DNA from: CAYSAQ01 sp964429235
GTDB taxonomy: Bacteria > Margulisbacteria > Riflemargulisbacteria > GWF2-35-9 > DYQY01
NCBI GenBank assembly: GCA_964429235.1
Contig: CAYSAQ010000005.1
Span: 50,595-114,594 of the forward strand
Length of the DNA: 64,000 nt
Reading direction: 5' to 3'
Notes under the pieces: model-generated
The model's input: the letters and a program-made list of their open reading frames with translations, nothing else
What the model was told of the DNA's origin: nothing
Databases searched by the model: none
In this document: in pieces, positions 53,164 to 63,017 of the stretch
How positions within the stretch are numbered: position 1 is the first letter of the stretch
How the letters are laid out: each line of letters begins with the position of its first letter
Program-made: the position numbers and the translations under genes

Positions 53164-54686
53164 TATTTTGAATATATCTCCCGAACAATTTTAGGGATGA
53201 TTAAATTAAGTGTTTTAATGTCTTCATCTGTAACGTTTTTTGTTTCATCAATTCTTTTGTATAGTTCTTTATCTGTTTCCTTGAGGAAGAAAATAAATTC
53301 ACTTTGGAACCTATTTACCTGAGTTGTTTCTACTTCGTCTAAAAACCCGTTAATAGCTGCATAAATGATAAGAATTTGGTCAGTTACGTCTATCAATTGG
53401 TGTTGTTTTTGTTTCAATACTTGGATAAGAGCTTTACCTCTTTTTAATTGTAGAATAGTCATATCATCAAGGTCTGAAGCAAATAGCGAAAATTTTTCTT
53501 TTTCTCGGTATTGAGCCAAAGTAAGCCTTAGTAACCCAGCGACTTTTTTAACGCCTTTTTCTTGTGCTGCTCCACCTACTCTTGATACCGAAATGCCAGG
53601 ATTAATCGCAGGTTTAATATTTGCATTAAATAGTTCGGTAGAAAGAAAAATCTGACCATCTGTAATGGAGATAACATTAGTCGGAATATACGCTGATACA
53701 TCTCCTGCCTGAGTTTCAATAATTGGCAGTGCGGTCATAGATCCACCACCAAGTTCATTATTCATTTGTGACGCACGTTCCAGAAGTCTTGAATGCACAT
53801 AAAAGATATCTCCAGGGAAAGCTTCTCTTCCAGGAGGACGTTTAAGTAATAGCGAAATGTTTCTGTATGCATGAGCATGTTTTGTGAGATCGTCATAAAC
53901 AATCAATGTTCTTTTTCCTTGATACATAAAGTGTTCAGCTATAGCGCAACCAGCATAAGGCGCATAATATTGTAATGCAGAAGGTGCTGATGCAGGAGCA
54001 TTTACAATAATTGAGTAGTCCATAGCACCATGTGCTTCTAGAGTTTGCTTTACCTGTGCTACAGAAGAGTTTTTTTGACCAATTGCTACATATACGCAGA
54101 TAACATCTTTATCTTTTTGGTTAATTATTGTATCAATCGCCAACGTTGATTTTCCTGTTTGTCTGTCGCCAATAATAAGCTCTCTTTGCCCATGTCCAAT
54201 AGGAATCATAGCGTCAACCATCATATAACCAGTTTGTAGTGGTGTGTCTACAGGTTTTCTATCAATAACCCCAGGAGGAACCAGCGATAATGGTCGGCAT
54301 GTTTCATATTTAATATCTCCATCGCCGTCCATCGGTATTCCTTGAGCATCTACTACTCTTCCAAGGAGTCCTTCTCCACAAGGCACTTCAATGATTTTGT
54401 TTGTTTTCTTAACTGCATGACCTTCTTTTACTTTGTTATGTCTGGCTAGAATAACAGCTACAAGTTCTTCTTTTTCTAAGTTGAATACAACGCCATAAAC
54501 ATTGTTGCCAAAGTCAAGCATTTCTCCAAGTAAGGCTCCAGGAAGGCCGCCGACTCTTGCTATACCGTCTCCACTGTCTAAGACTATTCCAGTTTCTTCT
54601 TTTTTAATGTCAATAGTGTACTGTTCAATTTGCTGAAGTATGTCATCAACAATTCCTTTTTTATGTTCTAGTTTTTCTCCTAACAT
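53163..54686 (-). CDS. atpA: ATP synthase alpha subunit
   Basis: 507 residues. P-loop GDRQTGKSTLAID, AIGQKNSSVAQV, YDDLTKHAHAYR and SVSRVGGAAQEKGVKKVAG are present. Non-catalytic nucleotide-binding subunit of F1. Immediately follows atpH and overlaps atpG by one base. Confidence 0.97.
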   Translation of the reverse strand: MLGEKLEHKKGIVDDILQQIEQYTIDIKKEETGIVLDSGDGIARVGGLPGALLGEMLDFGNNVYGVVFNLEKEELVAVILARHNKVKEGHAVKKTNKIIEVPCGEGLLGRVVDAQGIPMDGDGDIKYETCRPLSLVPPGVIDRKPVDTPLQTGYMMVDAMIPIGHGQRELIIGDRQTGKSTLAIDTIINQKDKDVICVYVAIGQKNSSVAQVKQTLEAHGAMDYSIIVNAPASAPSALQYYAPYAGCAIAEHFMYQGKRTLIVYDDLTKHAHAYRNISLLLKRPPGREAFPGDIFYVHSRLLERASQMNNELGGGSMTALPIIETQAGDVSAYIPTNVISITDGQIFLSTELFNANIKPAINPGISVSRVGGAAQEKGVKKVAGLLRLTLAQYREKEKFSLFASDLDDMTILQLKRGKALIQVLKQKQHQLIDVTDQILIIYAAINGFLDEVETTQVNRFQSEFIFFLKETDKELYKRIDETKNVTDEDIKTLNLIIPKIVREIYSK

Positions 54687-54701
54687 GCTTTACACCTTTC
54701 T

Positions 54702-55253
54702 TTATCCATGGACTATAAGATCTTTAAGTTGATCTACTTGTTTTCTTAGAGTAGCGTCTATTTCACCTGTATGCCATCTTAGCTTGAATCCTCCAAGCAT
54801 ATTAGGCACCTTTTTAAAAATAAACTGTACGTTGTGTTTGCTTTGTTCTTCTATTTTATTTTTATAAAATTCTAAAATATCTTCAGGCACTTCATATCTT
54901 GATATTACTTCTACTAACAGTAAATCAGTTTCATTAGCAAAATAGTATTTAAAGATATGCATAATATAGCTGAGCTTAGAAAAAAAATTATTTTCAAGAA
55001 GGTAGAAAAGAAAGGCTATAGTGTACTCAGAAGAGTTGCTCGTAACTTCTTCGATTACAGTTAGCATTATTTTTTTTCTTGCCGCAACTGGTAAAATTAT
55101 ATTTTCAAGGTGGTGCTTAATTTGGCTGTTTGCTGATATAAACCAGTGAACGGCATATAAATCACGAATAATAGAGGTAATGGATTCATTGTTATTGTTC
55201 TGAACCATTGCATTAAATAGCGCAAAATATTTTGAGTCACCAGCTTTACTCAA
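54702..55253 (-). CDS. atpH: ATP synthase delta subunit
   Basis: 183 residues. Helical N-terminal domain (KYFALFNAMVQNN) and C-terminal VPNMLGGFKLRWHTGEIDAT, LRKQVDQLKDLI, the conserved OSCP end that joins b to F1. It overlaps atpF by 8 bases. Confidence 0.92.
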   Translation of the reverse strand: MSKAGDSKYFALFNAMVQNNNNESITSIIRDLYAVHWFISANSQIKHHLENIILPVAARKKIMLTVIEEVTSNSSEYTIAFLFYLLENNFFSKLSYIMHIFKYYFANETDLLLVEVISRYEVPEDILEFYKNKIEEQSKHNVQFIFKKVPNMLGGFKLRWHTGEIDATLRKQVDQLKDLIVHG

Positions 55254-55734
55254 CTGTGCTTACCACCTTTTTGATTTCTTCCATAACTCTTTTATCAAGA
55301 TCCTCGTCAACAATGTTATATAGAACTTGTTTAATTGCTTTAGCAACAATCATGGAGACATCTTTTCTAACTTCTTCAAATGCATTGGTTTTTTCTTTAT
55401 GAATTTCGACTTTTGCTTTTTCAATTATTGATGATGCTTCGTTATGTGCCTTAAACATTATTTCTTTTTTTAAATCGATACTTTCTTTCTTTGTGTCTGT
55501 AAGGATTTTTTTTCTTCTTTGAGCTGCTTTGGAGCTTTCATCCTTCATTTTCTCTGCTAAATCTGCCACTTCTTTGTTCCTGCGTTCGTAAGACTTCTGC
55601 AGTGACTCGATTTTTATACGTCTAGCTTCTATAAAATAATATAGTTTTGGCCAGAGGGCATAACGAACTATAAATAGCATTAATAAAAAGGCTAATAAGT
55701 TCCAAATAATAAGTAAGCTTTCAGAATGTCCCAT
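55246..55734 (-). CDS. atpF: ATP synthase b subunit
   Basis: 162 residues. One N-terminal membrane helix (about 7-26) followed by a long charged coiled coil, the stator stalk. Starts four bases after atpE. Confidence 0.92.
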   Translation of the reverse strand: MGHSESLLIIWNLLAFLLMLFIVRYALWPKLYYFIEARRIKIESLQKSYERRNKEVADLAEKMKDESSKAAQRRKKILTDTKKESIDLKKEIMFKAHNEASSIIEKAKVEIHKEKTNAFEEVRKDVSMIVAKAIKQVLYNIVDEDLDKRVMEEIKKVVSTVE

Positions 55735-55738
55735 ATGC

Positions 55739-55960
55739 TTACTTTGCTAGAATCATGAAGCTGATAACTAGAGCATATAAAATAGCTGCTTCAACGAATG
55801 CGATTGCAATAATCATTGTTGCTCTTATATTTCCAACTTGCTCAGGTTGTCTAGCGATAGCCTCCAGTGCCTTACCTGCTAAATTGCCAATACCTATAGA
55901 TCCTCCTAGTGATGCTAATCCTATGGATATAGCTGCTGCTGTGTAATGTAAATCCGTCAT
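55739..55960 (-). CDS. atpE: ATP synthase c subunit
   Basis: 73 residues, two helices joined by the ARQPEQ loop. Ion-binding Glu lies in AFVEAAILY. The residue after it is Ala, not the Ser/Thr of sodium-binding c rings, and the Gln typical of Na+ rings is replaced by Ile in GSIGIGN, so the ring is probably proton-specific. Confidence 0.95.
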   Translation of the reverse strand: MTDLHYTAAAISIGLASLGGSIGIGNLAGKALEAIARQPEQVGNIRATMIIAIAFVEAAILYALVISFMILAK

Positions 55961-55987
55961 AACTTTTCCTCCTTAATTTTATTTAAC

Positions 55988-56698
55988 TTAATGTCCCTCA
56001 TACATGGTATCAGTGATATATATCGCTGATAAATAAGCGAATATAAAAGCCTGAATAAATGACACCATTAGTTCAAAAAACAATATCATTGTAACAACAA
56101 TGATATCTAAGGGCACTATTAAAACTGAATGAAAAATTTCAGTTAATGAAAGTAATGATAGAATAACCATATGACCAGCAAACATATTGGCGTAAAGCCT
56201 TACTGCTAGAGAAAAAGGTTTTGATATAAGAGAGGCTGCTTCTATTGGAAACATCATGACTCTTATTGGCCACATAACTCCTTTTGGCGTCATTCCAACA
56301 AAAAAGCCTATAGGTCCTTTTCTCTTAATGCCTATTAATATGCTGATGATAATAATGAGTATTGCCAATGATCCAGTAATATATACATTAGACGTAAGAG
56401 GATGTACTCCAGGGATGAGACCGAAGAGGTTATGGAATAAAATATAAAAGAATAAGCTAAGGAATAGGGGCATCCATCTTTTATAATCTTTTTCGTTATG
56501 AAATAGACCTTTTATTTGATCCTCCAGAAACTCGTAAATCAATTCTATTATTGATTGAATTTTGTTAGGTATTATTGAGAATTTAGCGATGCTTATTAGT
56601 ATGATAGCAATGATAGGAACGAAAAAGGGTAAGAATACATGATTTGCATGAATGAAGTGGGTTACCAGCTCTACCTCATGTAAGATAAAATCTATCAT
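55988..56698 (-). CDS. atpB: ATP synthase a subunit
   Basis: 236 residues from the ATG at 56698 (AAAGGA upstream); the TTG three bases earlier is also in frame. Five to six membrane helices. The essential Arg is in LAVRLYANMFAGH, and the C-terminal helix (FIQAFIFAYLSAIYI) is conserved. First gene of the atpBEFHAGDC set. Confidence 0.95.
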   Translation of the reverse strand: MIDFILHEVELVTHFIHANHVFLPFFVPIIAIILISIAKFSIIPNKIQSIIELIYEFLEDQIKGLFHNEKDYKRWMPLFLSLFFYILFHNLFGLIPGVHPLTSNVYITGSLAILIIIISILIGIKRKGPIGFFVGMTPKGVMWPIRVMMFPIEAASLISKPFSLAVRLYANMFAGHMVILSLLSLTEIFHSVLIVPLDIIVVTMILFFELMVSFIQAFIFAYLSAIYITDTMYEGH

Positions 56699-56731
56699 CA
56701 ACGGTCCTTTCGTGACTTGTGGCTGACTTTT

Positions 56732-56760
56732 ATCTTACAACTATCCTGTAGATGCGTAAA
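56732..56760 (-). promoter_or_regulatory. probable promoter of the atp operon
   Basis: Minus-strand -35 TTTACG (56755-56760) and -10 TAAGAT (56732-56737) with 17-bp spacing lie between the aminopeptidase stop and atpB. The expected start is near 56725. Confidence 0.45.
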
Positions 56761-56783
56761 TCTCAAAATGTAGCACTTTTTAT

Positions 56784-58202
56784 TTATGCTTTTTCTAAAA
56801 ATACTTTATATGATAAATAAGTCATATATATATCTAATTTAGAACAGCATTCCATTGGAGAATGCATCGCTAATACAGGTGTGCCTAAATCTACAATTTC
56901 CATGCCATATTCTGCAAGGAATTTAGCTACAGTTCCACCACCACCTTCATCCACTTTGCCAAGAGTTCCTGGTTGCCATATTACAGCGTTTTCGTTGAAG
57001 ACTTTCCGTAGGTGAGCGATATATTCTGCATTTGCATCAGAACTGCCAGATTTTCCTCTAGAACCACTATATTTTTCCATACATACGCCAAAACCTAGTT
57101 TTGCAGAGTTACGTACTTCATATACTTCTTTCCATTCAGGGTCAAAAGCACCAGTTACGTCTGCTGATACGGCAATGCTATTAAACAGACAATCATCTAT
57201 TAGTAAGGCAGTTGGTTCTTTGTCTTGATTGATTAGGCATTGTTTTATTATTTGTTTGATAAAGGCACTTTTTGCTCCTGTGTTTCCATCAGAACCAATT
57301 TCTTCTTTATCTACAAGCCAAACAAGCATAGGTTTGTCAGAATTATCAGCATCAATTATTGCCTGCATAGCAGCATAGGAGCAAACTCTATCATCTTGTC
57401 CATAAGCGCCAACCATAGATCTGTCTAATCCAAGTTCCCTAGCTTTTCCAGCAGGTACTATTTCTAATTCTGCTGTAATGAAATCCTCTTCTGTTATTCC
57501 GTATTTTTCATTAAGCATATTAAGGATGTTTAGTTTTACGGAGTCTTTTACTTGCTCTGAGCCTTTAGAAGGGTCTTCTTCGTCAAAGATAATAGGAGTG
57601 TTTCCAACAAGAACGTTTAGCTGTTCTCCTTTGATAGCATCTTTTATTTTTTTATCGCCTTGAGCTTTTCCTGCTAGGTGAGGCAATAAATCTGGAATAT
57701 ATAATATTGGATCAGAGTCATCTTCACCTATTGATATATCTATACGTTCACCATCTTTTGTGAAAACTACGCCATGGATTGCTAATGCTCTAGCTACCCA
57801 TTGGTATTTTTTAATTCCACCATAGTAATGAGTTTTCAGATAAGCTAAGTCACTATCTTCATATAATGGTTTTGGTTTTAGGTCTAATCTTGGACAATCC
57901 ACATGAGCTACAACAATTTTTACACCTTTAGCGATGTCTTGGTCTTTATTCATTTTTACAATTGCAATGTTTTTGTCCTTATGTGTTACAAAGAAGTTGG
58001 TGGATGTATCTTTCTTAAAGCCGTTTTTAGAAAACAGCTGTTCGCAGAAATTCACTGCTTGTCGTTCAGTTTTGCATATAGATAGAAAATTTATATATCC
58101 TTTTGAGAAATCGTTTATTTCAGTTGTTTTGTCTGTAGCTGTTATCCAACCATTTTTGGTTGAGTATTCTAGTTTATCTTTAAGCTCTTTGCTTTTTGTC
58201 AT
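56784..58202 (-). CDS. M18 family aspartyl aminopeptidase
   Basis: 472 residues. Two-zinc M18 residues appear in order: AHVDCPRLDLKP, DQDDRVCSYAAM-like GAYGQDDRVCSYAA, LVDKEEIGSDG (catalytic Glu pair), DVTGAFDP and AMHSPMECCSKLD (last His). Cytoplasmic removal of N-terminal acidic or other residues. It lies 83 bases upstream of atpB on the same strand. Confidence 0.9.
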   Translation of the reverse strand: MTKSKELKDKLEYSTKNGWITATDKTTEINDFSKGYINFLSICKTERQAVNFCEQLFSKNGFKKDTSTNFFVTHKDKNIAIVKMNKDQDIAKGVKIVVAHVDCPRLDLKPKPLYEDSDLAYLKTHYYGGIKKYQWVARALAIHGVVFTKDGERIDISIGEDDSDPILYIPDLLPHLAGKAQGDKKIKDAIKGEQLNVLVGNTPIIFDEEDPSKGSEQVKDSVKLNILNMLNEKYGITEEDFITAELEIVPAGKARELGLDRSMVGAYGQDDRVCSYAAMQAIIDADNSDKPMLVWLVDKEEIGSDGNTGAKSAFIKQIIKQCLINQDKEPTALLIDDCLFNSIAVSADVTGAFDPEWKEVYEVRNSAKLGFGVCMEKYSGSRGKSGSSDANAEYIAHLRKVFNENAVIWQPGTLGKVDEGGGGTVAKFLAEYGMEIVDLGTPVLAMHSPMECCSKLDIYMTYLSYKVFLEKA

Positions 58203-58307
58203 AGTTTGCTCCTTTGATGCAGTTCTGTTTATAAGAGTATAACAAAATAAAACGTTGATAAAAATTCTTATTTTATTTAAAGTAATGTTTAGAAACGAGG
58301 AAGATAG

Positions 58308-59315
58308 ATGGCAAAAAGAAAAAAGAATAGAAGCATTACGCTAGTAGTATCCATTGTAGTACTAGTTCTTTTTGCATTTTCAATCAATATACTTCTTAAA
58401 AAATTAAGCGGAATAAGCCTTCAAGATGTAATAAATAGCTTTAATGCAATTTCAAGATACCAGATTATAGCTTCCTTTGGATTGATGATAATGAGTTATA
58501 CAGTTTTTACTTGTTATGATCTATTAGCTATCAAATATTTAGGATATGGAACAAAATATGTAAAGATTCTTATGGGATCGTTTGTCAGTTATGTGTTTAG
58601 CGAAAACTTAGGGTTTGCTGTAATTAGTGGTTCTACTATCAGGTATAAGTACTATAGCGAATGGGGTATTTCACCTAAACATATAGCTAAAGCAATTACT
58701 TTTTGTACAATTACGTTTTGGTTAGGAATGCTCGCTGTAGCTGGTATTTTTCTAACAACACACCCAATTGTGCTTCCAGAAACATCAATATTTAGTAATC
58801 TTTTATTTTTGAGAGGCACGTTGCTTGGGCCGTTGATGTTGGTAATAGTAGGCGCATATTTTTTTATAGGTATTCTTCGTAAGACTCCTTTAAAGATAAT
58901 TGGTTCTCAATATATAATTCCGTCTAACCGTTTAGCTTTTCTTCAGTTGCTTATAGGCATGACAGATTTTATTATTGGAGCAGGGGTCTTTTATATGTTA
59001 TTGCCCCATTCTAATATGCTTGATTTCCCTCAATTTGTAAGCTTTTTCATGTTTGTTAAGGTCATAGTGCTGTTTAGTAATATTCCGGCAGGATTAGGCG
59101 TATTTGAGACATTGATGTTGATGTTGTTAGCGCCATATTATAGTGATGTAACAATTCTTGGAACAATAGTTCTATATAGAGTGATATATTATATTCTTCC
59201 TTTATTTACTGCTTTGTTTTTATATAGTTTTAATGAAATAAAGAGTGGATATAAAAGAGCGAAGGCGTTCATGAGACTTATAAGATTTCGTAAAAAGAAA
59301 ATTAACCTATCTTAG
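58308..59315 (+). CDS. flippase-like lysylphosphatidylglycerol-synthase TM domain protein (UPF0104)
   Basis: 335 residues, about eight membrane helices. ENLGFAVISGSTIRYKYYSE, IPAGLGVFETLML and VLYRVIYYILPL match the MprF N-terminal/YbhN-like family. The soluble aminoacyl-transfer domain of MprF is absent, so it is probably a lipid flippase or glycan-lipid helper. A basic C-terminus follows. It converges on the FecR-barrel gene with an 8-base gap. Confidence 0.85.
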   Translation: MAKRKKNRSITLVVSIVVLVLFAFSINILLKKLSGISLQDVINSFNAISRYQIIASFGLMIMSYTVFTCYDLLAIKYLGYGTKYVKILMGSFVSYVFSENLGFAVISGSTIRYKYYSEWGISPKHIAKAITFCTITFWLGMLAVAGIFLTTHPIVLPETSIFSNLLFLRGTLLGPLMLVIVGAYFFIGILRKTPLKIIGSQYIIPSNRLAFLQLLIGMTDFIIGAGVFYMLLPHSNMLDFPQFVSFFMFVKVIVLFSNIPAGLGVFETLMLMLLAPYYSDVTILGTIVLYRVIYYILPLFTALFLYSFNEIKSGYKRAKAFMRLIRFRKKKINLS

Positions 59316-59323
59316 CAGAGAGG

Positions 59324-61099
59324 CTAAAAATCTAATTGACCACCAATGCTTACGACAGAATCATTTGCATAATCTTTTACTTGTTCAAAACTATATTGAA
59401 AAAATAATCTAAAAGTTGAAGACATTTCGCTATCTACCATAAACGCATATGTGGCGTTCGCTGCTGCAAATTCTGCTTTTGCTGTAAATAAAAGGTATTC
59501 ATAATTAGGCACTTTGAATGTGCTATTAAATAAAACAGAAGAATTATTTTTATGTGTCTTGTAAGAAATCTCAGTTGTTTGGTAATCGCTCAAGTAAATT
59601 CCTGTGAAATAAAGCAAGTCCTCATTTTCAAGCTGAGTGTCTAGCGGATCGTTGATTATTCCTTTGTAAGAAAGTCCTATAGAAAACTGTCTATGTAGTT
59701 TATGAAGAAGTCCAATATCAAGAGCATATGATAAGTCTGTTCTTTCACTTCCAACCCCAAAAATACTATTGAAGTCACCACTAAAAGTTGTTTTAGATTC
59801 TTCTGTTCCCGTAAGTACAGCTGTTCTAATTAAAAAAGCGACATCTGTATTATTTCTAATTTCAAAAGATTTACCATAGAAAAAATGGAGGATGTTGTTT
59901 TGGTAGAGGTTTGCGGTTGATGCGCTGACCATATGCAAATAACGTTGTTTTTTGAAATATACTCCTAGCCCTGTTCCTTTTTCTAAAGTTCTTATACCAA
60001 GAACTTGATTGTCTTCTATTCTATGATTTTGTCCAGCATTTACTATGCTTGGATCAGTTATATACGCACTATTTGTATAATTATTATCATACTTTTGGAC
60101 GCTGCCATCTGTTCCTGTATTGTAGTAAACGGAATTGATTTTTCTGTCAGATATTTGTGAGAGTATCGCTGGATTTCTATATAAAAGAGAGTCATTCAAG
60201 ATAGATAGTGAGTTATTTTTAGATATTAATAACTCTATAGGACTTTCTGGTTTAGTCTCTATAATTATTTGGTTATTGTTTGGTTGCTTTAGGTTTGTTG
60301 ATACTATGACATTTTGAGTAAGTGGCCGAACTTCTTTAGCTTTCAATTTTTGTGATTTTTTTAGTAAATTTTTATTTTTAATAGGAGTAACAGTAGATAT
60401 GCTAATGGCCTTAATGGTTGTGGCTTGAAAATAAGTGCTTTTTTGCTCAAATTCTTCAAAGGAACTAATACCTTCTTCGTCCATTTCTTCAGCATTTGTC
60501 ATGAATCCATATTTGTTTATCCTTGTTTGTTCGCCGGCATTAACAGTGATTGTTAGATTTTGCTGAGTTACCTGAACGATTCCTTCATAGGTAGTAATCT
60601 TCCCATGTGGAGCTTCAACAGAGAATACAGTTCCTTTTACAGAGATAGAAGCATGGGGAGTATCTAGTGTAAAATTCTTGGCATTTGGGGCGTCTTTTAT
60701 GATTTTTACCCATATTTTGCCTGTATTTATTTTGAAGGATGCCCATTTATCTAAGCCAGGATTTTTCTCGGCAAAGGAGAAATTAGAGCTAGGCTCTAGT
60801 CTTAAGACATGGTTCCCATAAAGTTTTATTTCGCAAATAGCCCTGTTATCAGTTTGGATAGTGTCTAATGGCTGAAATTTTGTATAAAGTGTTACTTGTT
60901 GCCAATAAGTTGAGTTAGCTCTTTTTACGTAAACGAGGCCTTTTTTATAGATAACAACACCTACACTACCGTTTAAATTTATAGATTGTATTTCTTTTTC
61001 TAATTTGCTTGGCTGGTTATCTGTATTTGCCAAACTAATAGTTGTCATTAGGGATAAGAATATAAAAATTGATAATAGTTTCAATAGTTTCATTGTCAT
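59324..61099 (-). CDS. FecR-domain outer-membrane barrel protein
   Basis: 591 residues. Signal peptide about 1-24. FecR domain at ~42-180 (NGSVGVVIYKKGLVYVKR, ICEIKLYGNHVLRLEPSSNF, ISVKGTVFSVEAPHGKITTY, EGIVQVTQQ). A Lys/Thr-rich linker, then a C-terminal beta-strand region (about 350-591) ending in Phe (GGQLDF). No sigma factor is adjacent, so it is unlikely to be a classical FecR signalling protein; an envelope structural or sensing role is possible. Confidence 0.75.
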   Translation of the reverse strand: MTMKLLKLLSIFIFLSLMTTISLANTDNQPSKLEKEIQSINLNGSVGVVIYKKGLVYVKRANSTYWQQVTLYTKFQPLDTIQTDNRAICEIKLYGNHVLRLEPSSNFSFAEKNPGLDKWASFKINTGKIWVKIIKDAPNAKNFTLDTPHASISVKGTVFSVEAPHGKITTYEGIVQVTQQNLTITVNAGEQTRINKYGFMTNAEEMDEEGISSFEEFEQKSTYFQATTIKAISISTVTPIKNKNLLKKSQKLKAKEVRPLTQNVIVSTNLKQPNNNQIIIETKPESPIELLISKNNSLSILNDSLLYRNPAILSQISDRKINSVYYNTGTDGSVQKYDNNYTNSAYITDPSIVNAGQNHRIEDNQVLGIRTLEKGTGLGVYFKKQRYLHMVSASTANLYQNNILHFFYGKSFEIRNNTDVAFLIRTAVLTGTEESKTTFSGDFNSIFGVGSERTDLSYALDIGLLHKLHRQFSIGLSYKGIINDPLDTQLENEDLLYFTGIYLSDYQTTEISYKTHKNNSSVLFNSTFKVPNYEYLLFTAKAEFAAANATYAFMVDSEMSSTFRLFFQYSFEQVKDYANDSVVSIGGQLDF

Positions 61100-61170
61100 T
61101 ATTTTATTACATAATCGTTAAACCTTAAACCATTCCTCAATAAGCCCCTATTTGATAAGATTAGATTGTT

Positions 61171-62937
61171 ATGAAAAAGGGTATTTTTATTTCATTAGTA
61201 ATCGCAGTTTTGCTATTTTCTTTTTATTCACTAGGAACCTTTCAAGTGTTTGATAGATATCTTTATGATAGTTATCAAAATAATATTCAGCTGGGCGACA
61301 ATAATATGGAGTCCATCATCGTTGTGGCAATTGATGATTTAACATTGGATAGGTCTAAAATATGGCCATTTCCAAGGAGCATGTATGCTGATTTAGTGAG
61401 GGTTCTTAATAATGGTGGCGCTAGTGTCATTGCTTTTGATATTAATTTTGATTCATATAGTGGATATTCAGAAAAAGAAGATCGGCTGTTCGCAAAAGAG
61501 ATTAAAGATGCAGGTAATGTAGTATTAGCTAGAGACTATTATATGGAAAAAGGCGAGCCTGTAATTCGTAATCCTATAAAGTTATTTTCTGATAATGCTG
61601 TGTTAGCGATGGTTGATCCTGTTTTGGATGATGATTCTTTTATTAGAAGGTATAGGCTACTTGCTTATCATGATGATGAGACTTTGTTGTATTTTGCGCT
61701 TCAGGTGTACTTGCTGCACGAGAAGATTAGCGCAGGGAGCATGAGAGTTGTAGACAGGTCTTTGCAAATAGGAGATATTCAGATTCCTCTTGATAGAGAT
61801 GGGTCAATGTTAGTGAACTATTCTGCTGTAAACAAGGGTGTTGAAGTGGTTCCTTTTGCGCATGTTATTAGAAAAGAGTTTTTAGAGCTAAATCCAGATT
61901 ATTTTAAAGATAAGATCGTTTTAGTAGGTTCTACGGCTAGTTATTTGCAAGATAGTTTTCCTACACCTGTAGATCTTAATATGCCAGGCGTTCTGATACA
62001 TGCTAATGCTATTAGGACAATTATGGGTAAAGAATATATTTCATCTTTGTATCATCTGAATTATCTTTGGCTTGTGGTGTTGTCTGTAATGTCCGTATTT
62101 TTGCTTACGGTAATGGCAGGTTCTTTGTTGGGTTTTATTGGTGTAGGTAGTTTGCTAGCAAGCAGCATGTTTGTTGTTAGAGAAATTTATATTAGAGGAG
62201 TATATATAGAATTAGCTGTAATAATTGCAGCTATAGTATCTGCATATTTGTTGGGTTTCTTTATGAATTTTCTGAAAGTAAGAGATGAAAGAACTAGGGT
62301 TAAAGGAGTTTTTAAACAGTATGTATCTCCAAACATAGTAGATAGGTTTGTTTCTGGCGAAGAAGATATGGCTGAAGCAGGTAAGGAAAGAATAGTTAGC
62401 GTTTTATTTGCTGATATTATTGGTTTTACAACTTTTTGCGAGGATAGACCTCCCGCCCAAGTTGTGGCACAACTTAACGAGATACTAGATGTGCTTACAG
62501 AGGAAGTTTTTAAATACAAGGGGACGTTAGATAAGTTTATTGGCGATGAGTTAATGGCGGTTTGGGGAAGTCCTGTTGAACAATTAGATCATGCTGAGCT
62601 TGCTGTTAAGTGTGCCGTTACTATGAAGCACGCTGTTGCTAAACTTCAAGAGAAATGGAAGTTAAAAGGGGCTCCAATATTAGATGTGGGTGTAAGTATT
62701 AGTTCCGGTCAGGTGATAGCAGGAAATATTGGTGCAAAAAAATATAAAGACTATACCGTAATAGGAGATGTTGTTAACAGTGCATCGCGTCTTCAATCCT
62801 TAACAAGAGAGGGATATTCGATAGTTATAGGAGAGCAAACAAAGGAACTTGTAGAAGATATCTTTGTTTGTGAAAATATTGGTGATGTGAAGGTAAAAGG
62901 CAAGAAACAAAAATTGTCTGCGTGGGCTATAGCTTAG
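61171..62937 (+). CDS. CHASE2-domain class III adenylate cyclase
   Basis: 588 residues. One N-terminal helix (about 5-23), extracytoplasmic CHASE2 domain (about 30-285; VVAIDDLTLDR, WPFPRSMYADL, GVLIHANAI), three helices (about 297-365), then cyclase domain (about 400-588). Metal Asp415 (FADIIGFT) and Asp459 (GDELMAVWG) are present, and Lys455 (LDKF) is the ATP-selecting residue, so cAMP is the expected product. The transition-state region DYTVIGDVVNSASRL is intact. Probably senses an external cue. Confidence 0.9.
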   Translation: MKKGIFISLVIAVLLFSFYSLGTFQVFDRYLYDSYQNNIQLGDNNMESIIVVAIDDLTLDRSKIWPFPRSMYADLVRVLNNGGASVIAFDINFDSYSGYSEKEDRLFAKEIKDAGNVVLARDYYMEKGEPVIRNPIKLFSDNAVLAMVDPVLDDDSFIRRYRLLAYHDDETLLYFALQVYLLHEKISAGSMRVVDRSLQIGDIQIPLDRDGSMLVNYSAVNKGVEVVPFAHVIRKEFLELNPDYFKDKIVLVGSTASYLQDSFPTPVDLNMPGVLIHANAIRTIMGKEYISSLYHLNYLWLVVLSVMSVFLLTVMAGSLLGFIGVGSLLASSMFVVREIYIRGVYIELAVIIAAIVSAYLLGFFMNFLKVRDERTRVKGVFKQYVSPNIVDRFVSGEEDMAEAGKERIVSVLFADIIGFTTFCEDRPPAQVVAQLNEILDVLTEEVFKYKGTLDKFIGDELMAVWGSPVEQLDHAELAVKCAVTMKHAVAKLQEKWKLKGAPILDVGVSISSGQVIAGNIGAKKYKDYTVIGDVVNSASRLQSLTREGYSIVIGEQTKELVEDIFVCENIGDVKVKGKKQKLSAWAIA

Positions 62938-63017
62938 CTTGCAGTCTTGCACAAAACCTGCCTTTTAATATATGATTATAGGGGTAATAAAAATATTTCA
63001 AAGAAGAGGCAATTAAT

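Noticed and set aside
55739..55960. A sodium-binding c ring
   Set aside because: The ion-site Glu is followed by Ala and the Na+-ring Gln position is Ile, so a proton ring is more likely.
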